Assembly (NCBI GenBank): GCA_949547975.1
Contig: CATITW010000043.1
Coordinates: forward strand, 1 to 16,121
Direction: 5' to 3'
Origin: Cryomorphaceae bacterium
GTDB lineage: Bacteria; Bacteroidota; Bacteroidia; Flavobacteriales; Schleiferiaceae
DNA length: 16,121 nucleotides
Shown here piece after piece: positions 1 through 7,305 of this stretch (position 1 is the stretch's first letter; each line of letters opens with the position of its first letter). The position numbers were made by a program, and so were the translations under genes. The notes under the pieces are model-generated. The model saw only the letters and a list, made by a program, of their open reading frames with translations. It searched no databases and was not told where the DNA came from.

Positions 1-1734
1 TATTACGGTACACATTTTACAAATGTGACGGTAGCCGAAAGCCCAGACTGGTTAAAGAACAGCTTGACATCCATCGGTTTAACTCCGAAAAACAATGTGG
101 TTGACATTACAAACTATGTAATGCATACCTACGGTCATCCGCTTCATGCATTCGATGCGGACCAATTGGAAGGCCGTCAAGTCATCGTTCGCCACGCAAA
201 GGCTGGAGAAAAAATCACTACCCTAGACGAGGTTGAGCGTACACTTGATGAAAACGACATGGTCATCGCTGATGCACAGGCTCCTGTTTGTATCGCTGGT
301 GTCCTCGGTGGCTTGAAGTCCGGAGTTTCCTCAAACACAACGACGGTATATCTCGAAGGCGCCTACTTTGACGCCGTTCGTGTTCGCAAAACAGCGAAAA
401 GACACGGTATCAATTCAGATGCCAGCTACCGCTATGAGCGCGGCGTAGATCCAAACATTACAGCAGAAGCGCATGCCTATGCAACTGCATTGATCATTGA
501 ACTTACTGGTGCTACGGCAAGTGTAAGAGACCATCAAGGTACCCGTGAATTCCCGAAAGCTCAGGTCACCTTCTCCTACGAAAAGGTTGCGAAGCTCATC
601 GGGATCCGTCTAGAAGAGCAGAACGCAAAGGACATTTTGAAATCTCTAGACTTTGATATTCTCGCTATCGATGGTGACGCTTGGACCGTTCAAGTTCCGA
701 CCTATCGAGTTGACGTTACTCGAGATGTGGATATCGCGGAAGAACTGCTTCGCATCTACGGGTTTAATAATATCCCTGTGCCTGATACCATGCGAATCAG
801 TGTGGCGAAGCATGATCCACGTCCAGAAAAATTGGAGCAATCTATTCTAGACCAATTCACTGGCAACGGTTTCTACGAAATCATGAACAACAGCCTGACC
901 AAAGGAGCAGACTACGAGAAACTTCAACCGGAATTATGCGCACAGCTCGTTGAAATGCTCAATCCTTTGAGCCAAGACCTCAACGTTATGCGGGCACACT
1001 TACTCTTTGGCATGCTGAATGCCGTAAGCTTTAATCAAAAACGTCAGCAACCCAATGTACGCCTCTTTGAGCGCGGGAAATCTTACGGGAAAGGTGCCAA
1101 TGGATACTTCGAAGCCAGCCACCTCGACTTTGTGATCGCAGGAACACAAGGCGAAAACGGATGGCAAGGAAATACCGTTGAAAACGACTTTTTCACGCTA
1201 AAAGGAATGATCGAAGCCACGCTCGTGCGCTTTGGACTGCAGGCTAAACTCCAAGTTGCGCAACACAGCCTCTTTAGCGAGTTCCTTACCATCAAAGTAG
1301 GCAAAACGCTGATCGGTCATATTGCTACAGTTCATCCTAGGGTCCTCAAGCATTTTGACATCAAAGGCGGTGTTTCGTATGCTAGTTTGAATTGGGACCA
1401 ATTACTATCCCTCGCCCTAGCTCGCGGCACTCAACTGTTTACAGCACTACCTAAATTTCCGACGGTCCGCAGAGATCTCGCCTTACTTGTAGATACAGCA
1501 ACCAGTTATAACGAGATTGCAGAAGTCGTGCTTAGTACTGAACGTAAACTTTTAAAGGACGTTTTCCTGTTCGATGTATACGAAGGAGAGCATCTTCCTG
1601 AAGGAAAAAAGAGCTATGCTATAGGAATGCTGTTCCTCGACCCAAACAAGACGTTGAATGACAAAGCAGTGGACAAATCGGTACAGCGCATTTTACATCA
1701 ACTTGGTGAACGTTTAGGCGCCCAATTGCGTTAA
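1..1734 (+). CDS. pheT: Phenylalanyl-tRNA synthetase beta subunit, 5' end cut off by the window edge
   Basis: PheT is the beta subunit of the cytoplasmic (alphabeta)2 enzyme that charges tRNA-Phe; the catalytic site is on PheS. The reading frame is already open at base 1, so the first ATG/GTG seen is not the real start. About 577 codons remain. Family members are near 800 residues, so I infer that roughly the first 220-230 residues (tRNA-binding OB fold and B1 region) lie upstream. Visible in order: the B3/B4 domain (VVDITNYVMHTYGHPLHAFD, then SDASYRYERGVDPN), the B5 domain with its conserved acidic end (YRVDVTRDVDIAEELLRIYG), the catalytic-like core, and a C-terminal ferredoxin-fold anticodon-binding domain over the last 95 residues or so (FPTVRRDLALLVD to the C-terminal LR). 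The frame is intact. The stop is followed after 6 bp by the deacetylase gene, so the two are probably cotranscribed. Identification is near certain. Confidence 0.97.
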   Translation, partial: YYGTHFTNVTVAESPDWLKNSLTSIGLTPKNNVVDITNYVMHTYGHPLHAFDADQLEGRQVIVRHAKAGEKITTLDEVERTLDENDMVIADAQAPVCIAGVLGGLKSGVSSNTTTVYLEGAYFDAVRVRKTAKRHGINSDASYRYERGVDPNITAEAHAYATALIIELTGATASVRDHQGTREFPKAQVTFSYEKVAKLIGIRLEEQNAKDILKSLDFDILAIDGDAWTVQVPTYRVDVTRDVDIAEELLRIYGFNNIPVPDTMRISVAKHDPRPEKLEQSILDQFTGNGFYEIMNNSLTKGADYEKLQPELCAQLVEMLNPLSQDLNVMRAHLLFGMLNAVSFNQKRQQPNVRLFERGKSYGKGANGYFEASHLDFVIAGTQGENGWQGNTVENDFFTLKGMIEATLVRFGLQAKLQVAQHSLFSEFLTIKVGKTLIGHIATVHPRVLKHFDIKGGVSYASLNWDQLLSLALARGTQLFTALPKFPTVRRDLALLVDTATSYNEIAEVVLSTERKLLKDVFLFDVYEGEHLPEGKKSYAIGMLFLDPNKTLNDKAVDKSVQRILHQLGERLGAQLR

Positions 1735-1740
1735 ACTTCC

Positions 1741-2643
1741 ATGCTAAAGGTCGCTTGGGCCCCCATTTATCATCATCCTTTGCCGGAGAACCACAGGTTC
1801 CCCATGGCCAAGTATTCCCTGTTGCCTGAGCAACTCATGCACGAAGGCACCCTACGTCGTGAAGATTTCTTTGCACCAGAACAGCTTCCTGTATCCAGGA
1901 TATTACGTTCCCACTCAGAATCCTACTGGCAACAACTCGATGAGCTCACTTTACCGGGTAAGGCGCAGCGAAAAATCGGTTTCCCTTTATCTCAACAATT
2001 GATCGACAGGGAACGAACCATCTGCCAAGGCACTATCGACAACACAGAATTCGCCTTGCAATACGGCTGTTCCATGAACATCGCCGGAGGAACCCATCAC
2101 GCTTTTTACGAACGAGGCGAAGGGTTTTGTATTCTGAACGACATCATTGTGGGTGCCCATCATTTGATCGATCATCATAACATTTCGCGAATTCTCGTTA
2201 TCGACCTTGATGTGCACCAGGGCAATGGCACAGCCGCAATGGCTAAAGACGACCTGCGCATCTTCACCTTTTCGATGCACGGCGAAAAGAATTATCCGTA
2301 CCACAAAGAACAAAGCGATCTCGACGTGCCTCTTCCCGATTTTATTTCCGACAAAGCCTACCTCAGCCTTCTTGACCAACACCTCGGAAAACTATTCGAT
2401 GAAGTAGCACCGGAATTTGTGTTTTTTCAAAGCGGTGTAGACGTCATCCGCGGGGATAAACTCGGCCGTATGGATTTAACACTGAACGGGTGTAAAGAGC
2501 GAGATCGAATGGTTTTAGAACGATGTCATCGCAATGAAGTTCCCGTTGCCATCAACATGGGCGGAGGATACAGTCCTGAGATTAGAAACATCATCGAAGC
2601 GCACGCCAACACCTTTCGTACGGCAGCGTTTTATTTTGGCTGA
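1741..2643 (+). CDS. Histone deacetylase / acetylpolyamine amidohydrolase family protein
   Basis: This is a 300-residue single-domain cytoplasmic zinc hydrolase of the arginase/deacetylase fold, predicted to remove acyl groups from lysine side chains or small acetylated amines. All family catalytic positions can be seen. The active-site His pair is in GGTHHAF (His119-His120). The zinc ligands are Asp157 and His159 in VIDLDVHQGNG and Asp234 in SGVDVIRGDKLG. The transition-state Tyr277 is in MGGGYSPE. The N-terminus (PIYHHPLPENHRFPMAKY) is typical of the short bacterial members, which supports the start at 1741. No signal peptide is present. It lies 6 bp after pheT with no room for a separate promoter, so it is probably the last gene of a pheT operon. 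The true substrate (protein acetyl-lysine, polyamine or other amide) cannot be read from the sequence. Confidence 0.9.
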   Translation: MLKVAWAPIYHHPLPENHRFPMAKYSLLPEQLMHEGTLRREDFFAPEQLPVSRILRSHSESYWQQLDELTLPGKAQRKIGFPLSQQLIDRERTICQGTIDNTEFALQYGCSMNIAGGTHHAFYERGEGFCILNDIIVGAHHLIDHHNISRILVIDLDVHQGNGTAAMAKDDLRIFTFSMHGEKNYPYHKEQSDLDVPLPDFISDKAYLSLLDQHLGKLFDEVAPEFVFFQSGVDVIRGDKLGRMDLTLNGCKERDRMVLERCHRNEVPVAINMGGGYSPEIRNIIEAHANTFRTAAFYFG

Positions 2644-2728
2644 TATTTAGCGTTGAACAAGAGTTTCTGTGAATATTCAAATGTTATGAACTACACGGAA
2701 CTAGAGCTATAACTCGTTATCTATGATA

Positions 2729-2736
2729 TAATTTAG
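2729..2736 (+). promoter_or_regulatory. Possible -7 promoter element for the small exported protein
   Basis: The 8-mer TAATTTAG matches the flavobacterial -7 consensus TAnnTTTG at all but one position. It lies 15 bp before the ATG at 2752, inside the AT-rich stretch TATGATATAATTTAG. No TTG is found 17-23 bp upstream, so the support is weak. Nothing else is recognised in the 108-bp gap after the deacetylase gene; in particular there is no clear terminator hairpin. Confidence 0.25.
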
Positions 2737-2751
2737 CCATCTACTTGTTCT

Positions 2752-3258
2752 ATGCGATTTCTCTCCTTACTCATAGCCGTTCTATTCTACTTCAATGCAT
2801 CTGCCCAGCGTTACGGTTCAATGCATGCGAATAGATACAGTTATGTGCATGTCGGTGCAGGGATACCCTATGTGAGTGTTAAAGGAGGATATGAGGTACA
2901 GAAAAATATGTACGTTGAACTACAAGCGCATACCGATGGTGGAAGCATTTGGCGCGTGAACTCTCATAACGATTGGCGTGCATTGTCTTTATTGAGAGCC
3001 GTTCGTATTGCTCCATTACGAACTGAGCTTAGATGCGGCATGGGGATTCTCCAAAGTGAAGAACGTATCATTCAACAAAAATCAAACACCTTTGGCGTAG
3101 CGCCACAACTTTCTATAGTCTCCAACGTTCATAAAAATATAGCGGTCGGCGGATCCATTACTTGGCCTATATCACCCGCGCTCAACTTAACGCCGGCTAT
3201 CGGTATGGGCATCGAATACAGAATGGGTAGATATGTCAAAGAAAACGGTCTGTACTAA
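2752..3258 (+). CDS. Small exported protein of unknown function, possibly a short outer-membrane barrel
   Basis: I do not recognise a named family. The 168-residue product starts with a clear type I signal peptide (MRFLSLLIAVLFYFNASAQ, AxA site, cleavage after Ala18), which leaves a mature protein of about 150 residues. The mature part has alternating hydrophobic and polar stretches with Gly and aromatic residues (YVHVGAGIPYVSVKGGYEV, NMYVELQAH, LTPAIGMGIEYRMGRY). This looks like beta strands of a small eight-stranded outer-membrane barrel or a periplasmic beta protein. Cys95 is the only cysteine. The start at 2752 is the one that yields the signal peptide. The gene stands alone between the deacetylase gene and the convergent purL, and its last codons and stop form the left arm of a terminator hairpin. 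The reading frame is supported by the signal peptide; the function is unknown. Confidence 0.75.
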   Translation: MRFLSLLIAVLFYFNASAQRYGSMHANRYSYVHVGAGIPYVSVKGGYEVQKNMYVELQAHTDGGSIWRVNSHNDWRALSLLRAVRIAPLRTELRCGMGILQSEERIIQQKSNTFGVAPQLSIVSNVHKNIAVGGSITWPISPALNLTPAIGMGIEYRMGRYVKENGLY

Positions 3259-3281
3259 TATAAAGTACAGACCGTTTCGTC
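3243..3281. terminator. Bidirectional intrinsic terminator between convergent genes
   Basis: A 14-bp perfect inverted repeat (AAACGGTCTGTACT at 3243-3256, AGTACAGACCGTTT at 3264-3277) encloses a 7-nt loop. On the plus strand it is followed by CGTCTTTT. On the minus strand the exit side reads TTTTCTTTG. It can therefore end both the plus-strand exported-protein transcript and the minus-strand purL transcript, whose stop is 30 bp away. The left arm includes the first base of the TAA stop codon (3256-3258) of the plus-strand gene. Confidence 0.88.
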
Positions 3282-3307
3282 TTTTGTGGAGACTTGTATG
3301 CTACGTC

Positions 3308-5533
3308 TTACGCAAGCATTTCACCTAGTGCATTGTCGTAAACGTGCTGGTACTCTTGTACCTCGCCCCATTCTTCATCATCAACACGGATGCTGCCTTT
3401 GGTTACGTGACCTAGTAGGTCAAACTCACAACCGTTAAGCATCATTAGATCGATGAATTTATCTTTGTTTTCCTCAGAAACGGTAACTAGAATACGAGAA
3501 GCCGATTCACCGAAAAGAACGGCATCCTTGCGGTACTCTGCAGGTAAAGTAATGTCAAAGCCTAAGCCAGAAGCAAAACCTTTTTCTAGAAGACCAATCC
3601 AAAGGCCACCTTCACTTAAATCGTGTGCACTGTTGATGGCGCCTTCGCGGATCAACATTTGAACTTGTTTCTGATTTGCGTACTCTTCTTCAAGGTCGAA
3701 GAATGGAGCAGAGCTCTTCTCTACACCGTGAACGTTCACCAAATATTGAGATGATGAAATATCATTGCGGCTAGAGCCAATCATGAAGATCAAATCTCCC
3801 TTTTCTTTATATCCTAAAGTGGTTACAAATTTCTTGTCCTCTACGACACCAATCATACCGATGGTAGGTGTTGGGAAGACGGGCTCGATCGTTTGACCGA
3901 TCTGCGTTTGGTTGTAAAAACTTACGTTACCCCCGGTTACTGGAGTTTCGAACTTTTCACAGGCAGCGCTCATCCCTTTGATAGCACCAACAAACTGCCA
4001 GTATACTTCTGGACTGTATGGGTTACCAAAGTTCAAACAATTGGTCACAGCAGAAGGAATACCGCCTGAACAGGTAATGTTACGTGCAGCTTCTGCAACT
4101 GCCATGGCACAACCAACCTCTGGGTCCGCATGAACGTAGCGAGAATTACAATCTACACTCATCGCCAAAGCTTTGTCAGTACCTTTGATATTCACTACTC
4201 CAGCATCTGACGGGTCGTTTGTACCCATGTTACGAGTACCTACCATACTGTCGTATTGCTCGTAAACTAGACGCTTAGATGCGATATTTGGAAGCCCTAC
4301 CATTTGCATGGCTACCGCTTTCAAATCTTTAGGTTCCTCTATGCTATCAATATCAAATTTCTTGAACTCTTGGTAATAGGCCGGTTCAGCCCACTCTCTG
4401 TGGTATACCGGAGCACCACCACCCAATACTGCACTTTCAGCCGGAAGGGTACCTACCAAATCTTGTTCCCAGTAGTAATTTACAGTGCCTCCTTCGGTAA
4501 CAACACCGATCTCTTCACACTCTAAATCCCACTTATCGAAGATGTCTAATACTTTTTGTTCTTTGCCTTTTTCAACAACGACAAGCATGCGCTCTTGAGA
4601 CTCTGAAAGAAGAATTTCCCATGGCTCCATGTTTTGACGCAACGGTACTTTATCCAACCAGATGTCCATTCCGTGCTCACCTGCGGCGGACATTTCACAA
4701 GAAGAACAAGTGATACCGGCAGCCCCCATGTCTTGCATACCTACAACAGCGTCAGTTTCCGCCAATTCCATCGTTGCCTCTAAAAGCAATTTTTCTTGGA
4801 ACGGATCCCCTACTTGTACTGATGGGATATCTTCTGCAGAATCTTCATCTAAATCTTTAGACGCAAATGAAGCACCGTGAATTCCATCTTTACCGGTTGC
4901 AGAACCTACAATAAATACCGGATTACCGACACCTGAGGAGGTTGCTGAGATTTGTTTACCTACCTCAACGATTCCTGCTGAGAAAGCGTTTACTAGCGGA
5001 TTTTGATGGTAACACTCATCAAAGTATACCTCGCCGCCGACGATAGGAATACCGAATGAGTTTCCGTAGTCACCAATTCCCTTGCTCACTCCTTTAACCA
5101 ACCATTTGGTACGGTCCTCAGAAGGCTTACCAAATCGTAACGAATTCAACTGAGCGATAGGACGGGCACCCATCGTGAAGATATCACGGTTGATACCTCC
5201 CACACCAGTCGCAGCACCTTGGTAAGGTTCTACAGCAGACGGGTGGTTGTGTGATTCAATCTTGAATGCACAGGCAAGACCGTCACCGATGTCAACAAGG
5301 CCGGCATTTTCTTCTCCAGCTTCGACCAACATATGTGGGCCTTTCTTTGGAAGTTTCTTCAACCAAACGATGGAGTTTTTATACGAACAGTGTTCACTCC
5401 ACATGACCCCATAAACGGAGAGTTCGAGGTAGTTTGGAGTACGGCCAAGTATTTCTTTGATCTTGTCAAACTCTTCTGGCAAGAGGCCCATTTCTTTGGC
5501 CTGGTCTAAAGTTGCAACTGAGGTGCTATTCAT
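3308..5533 (-). CDS. purL: Phosphoribosylformylglycinamidine synthase subunit PurL, small form
   Basis: PurL carries out the ATP-dependent amination of FGAR to FGAM, step four of de novo purine synthesis in the cytoplasm. From the ATG at 5533 the product is 741 residues, the length of the small Bacillus/Thermotoga-type PurL rather than the roughly 1200-1300-residue fused form. Hallmarks: MWSEHCSYKNS with the catalytic-type His48, FKIESHNHPSAVEPYQGAAT (nucleotide and Mg binding) near residues 90-109, then GVGGINRDIFTMGARP, the central GMQDMGAAGITCSSCEMSA, and the second-half AIRS-like motifs VTGGNVSFYNQT and HDLSEGGLWIGL. The small form needs separate PurQ (glutaminase) and PurS partners, which are not in this window. 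A TTG codon at 5554 would add seven residues, but it lies inside the promoter -7 box, so 5533 is preferred. The gene is divergent from the amidohydrolase lipoprotein. Confidence 0.97.
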   Translation of the reverse strand: MNSTSVATLDQAKEMGLLPEEFDKIKEILGRTPNYLELSVYGVMWSEHCSYKNSIVWLKKLPKKGPHMLVEAGEENAGLVDIGDGLACAFKIESHNHPSAVEPYQGAATGVGGINRDIFTMGARPIAQLNSLRFGKPSEDRTKWLVKGVSKGIGDYGNSFGIPIVGGEVYFDECYHQNPLVNAFSAGIVEVGKQISATSSGVGNPVFIVGSATGKDGIHGASFASKDLDEDSAEDIPSVQVGDPFQEKLLLEATMELAETDAVVGMQDMGAAGITCSSCEMSAAGEHGMDIWLDKVPLRQNMEPWEILLSESQERMLVVVEKGKEQKVLDIFDKWDLECEEIGVVTEGGTVNYYWEQDLVGTLPAESAVLGGGAPVYHREWAEPAYYQEFKKFDIDSIEEPKDLKAVAMQMVGLPNIASKRLVYEQYDSMVGTRNMGTNDPSDAGVVNIKGTDKALAMSVDCNSRYVHADPEVGCAMAVAEAARNITCSGGIPSAVTNCLNFGNPYSPEVYWQFVGAIKGMSAACEKFETPVTGGNVSFYNQTQIGQTIEPVFPTPTIGMIGVVEDKKFVTTLGYKEKGDLIFMIGSSRNDISSSQYLVNVHGVEKSSAPFFDLEEEYANQKQVQMLIREGAINSAHDLSEGGLWIGLLEKGFASGLGFDITLPAEYRKDAVLFGESASRILVTVSEENKDKFIDLMMLNGCEFDLLGHVTKGSIRVDDEEWGEVQEYQHVYDNALGEMLA

Positions 5534-5551
5534 TATTGAAAAGAATTTGTG

Positions 5552-5559
5552 CAAATTTA
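5552..5559 (-). promoter_or_regulatory. Candidate purL promoter -7 box (TAAATTTG)
   Basis: On the minus strand TAAATTTG is an exact match to the flavobacterial TAnnTTTG element. It is 18 bp upstream of the purL ATG, which would give a leader of about 12 nt. A TTG lies upstream, but with only 13 bp between them (17-23 is usual), so the -33 element is doubtful. The box is half of a 14-bp inverted repeat, AATTTG-TG-CAAATT (5544-5557). Confidence 0.45.
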
Positions 5560-5589
5560 GGTATTCTTACAGCAACACATTTGAAAACC

Positions 5590-7227
5590 ATGCGCAATAT
5601 TACTCACACCTTCCTATCTCCATTTGTTCATAACCTACTCTTGCTTCCGTTGCTTGTCCTTTTTTCTTGCTCAAGTCAGAAAGGTCAGGAGTTTGACTTG
5701 GTTATCAAGGGCAACAACATTCACCATCTGGATACCACTGTAGATGCTCAATCGATACGTTGGATCGCTGTTAAAGATGGTCGAATCGAAGGATTCGGAA
5801 GTCAACTAAGTAAGGCGCCCAAGGGCAAAAAGGAGATTCTAATAGGTGATGATCACCTTTACCCGGGTTTTATTGATGCACACGGGCACATTTACGGATA
5901 CGCAGAGACCTTGCATACAGTGAGTTTGTTTGGAACCCGATCCTTGGAGGAGTGCCTGGAAAGAATTCGCGATTTCAAAGCGGCGCACCCTGAAAAAGAG
6001 TGGATCATAGGGCGTGGCTGGGACCAGAACGACTGGACTAATTCTTCTTATCCGACGGTGAACGATTTGGAAGAATTTGAAGACAAGAAGATCTTCCTCA
6101 CGAGGATTGACGGTCATGCTGCATGGGTCAACCAGGAAGTAATGGACGCTTTTGATATTGAAGTTGGAGCCGTTATCGACGGAGGGACGGTGTTGAATGG
6201 GGTTTTAGTCGATCGCGCGGAAGAATTGGTTGAATTGCCAAAATATACGAATGCATTTTGGCGAAAGGCATTATTACAAACTCAGGACAGTTTGGTAAAA
6301 TACGGCATTACAGCCTTGACCGATGCGGGGCTTCACTATGAGCAGATCTTGCTTTTGGATTCCATGATTGCTGAGGGAACTTGGAAGATTGCCGTTAATG
6401 CGATGATCAGCAATACTGAGGAAGACTTGAGTTACTTCGAAGCACATGGTCCAGTAGAAAAGCCCTTGCTTAGGGTGAAAAGTGTCAAGGCCTACTTGGA
6501 TGGTGCCTTGGGTTCGCGCGGGGCATTACTTCGAGATCCCTACCACGATCTACCTCAGCATTATGGGTTGCCACTACTTTCTGTGGCGCAACTCGATACA
6601 CTCCGGGACCGTTGCTTAGATCAAGGTTGGCAGCTTTGTGTACATGCTATTGGTGATAGTGCTCATCATGTGTTGTTGCAAAGCTTTGACGCATTAGATC
6701 GCACAGCAGACTTGCGCTTCCGCGTCGAGCATGCTCAAATCATGACCCCGGAGGACAGTGCGTATTATGCACATCCGAACATTGTTGCATCCGTACAGCC
6801 TACCCATGCAACTAGCGATATGTATTGGGCGCATGAGCGTTTAGGTCCACATCGAATCACACATGCATACAGCTACAAACGTATTTTAAACGCCTCAAAA
6901 AGAGTCGCTTTAGGTACCGATTTCCCGATCGAACATATCGATCCCTTAGCTACTTATTTTTCTGCCACTACTCGTAAAGACAAAGCCAATTGGCCAGAAG
7001 GCGGTTTCATGAAATCTCAAGCACTCTCTCCCCTACAAACCCTCCGTGGCATGACAGTAGACGCAGCATATAGTGCGTTTTCAGAGCACGAGTACGGCAG
7101 CATAGCTAAAGGACAATTGGCCAATTTTACCGTCCTGAATCAAGACCTACTCGCTAACGACCAACCACAACAGAATGAAACTACAGTGGTGCAAACCCTT
7201 CTTTCTGGAAGAGTCGTTTATCAATAA
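5590..7227 (+). CDS. YtcJ-type metal-dependent amidohydrolase, predicted lipoprotein
   Basis: This is a 545-residue enzyme of the amidohydrolase superfamily (YtcJ / amidohydrolase_3 branch), which hydrolyses C-N bonds of mostly unknown substrates at a metal centre. Metal and catalytic motifs: His98 and His100 in YPGFIDAHGHIYG, the family segment SVKAYLDGALGSRGALL (Lys300 may be the bridging lysine), His352 in LCVHAIGDSAHH, His381 in RFRVEHAQIM, and Asp444 in ALGTDFPIE. GRGWDQNDW and SPLQTLRGMTVDAAY are also typical. The start at 5590 gives MRNITHTF, a hydrophobic stretch and a lipobox LFSC with Cys27, so I infer a membrane-anchored protein facing the periplasm. The frame is open further upstream to 5512, but that would place 26 extra residues in front of the signal and overlap purL. 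There is no obvious operon partner; the next gene starts 78 bp downstream. Confidence 0.9.
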   Translation: MRNITHTFLSPFVHNLLLLPLLVLFSCSSQKGQEFDLVIKGNNIHHLDTTVDAQSIRWIAVKDGRIEGFGSQLSKAPKGKKEILIGDDHLYPGFIDAHGHIYGYAETLHTVSLFGTRSLEECLERIRDFKAAHPEKEWIIGRGWDQNDWTNSSYPTVNDLEEFEDKKIFLTRIDGHAAWVNQEVMDAFDIEVGAVIDGGTVLNGVLVDRAEELVELPKYTNAFWRKALLQTQDSLVKYGITALTDAGLHYEQILLLDSMIAEGTWKIAVNAMISNTEEDLSYFEAHGPVEKPLLRVKSVKAYLDGALGSRGALLRDPYHDLPQHYGLPLLSVAQLDTLRDRCLDQGWQLCVHAIGDSAHHVLLQSFDALDRTADLRFRVEHAQIMTPEDSAYYAHPNIVASVQPTHATSDMYWAHERLGPHRITHAYSYKRILNASKRVALGTDFPIEHIDPLATYFSATTRKDKANWPEGGFMKSQALSPLQTLRGMTVDAAYSAFSEHEYGSIAKGQLANFTVLNQDLLANDQPQQNETTVVQTLLSGRVVYQ

Positions 7228-7305
7228 CGGGCTATATTAAATGTACATTTTACATTTTGCCTATATTTAGGACCCGCAAAACACTACAACACGAAACACT
7301 CCAAC

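Noticed and set aside
1987..2382. 131-codon antisense open frame within the deacetylase gene
   Set aside because: It lies wholly opposite conserved zinc-site motifs and shows no family features or leader.
5534..5554. Seven-residue extension of PurL from a TTG start
   Set aside because: The TTG is the end of the TAAATTTG promoter element; the ATG at 5533 gives the normal family length.
7244..7270. Tandem TACATTT copies and TATATTTAG ahead of the acyl-CoA ligase as a promoter
   Set aside because: They resemble TAnnTTTG but none is exact and no TTG lies at the right distance; AT-rich leaders give such matches by chance.
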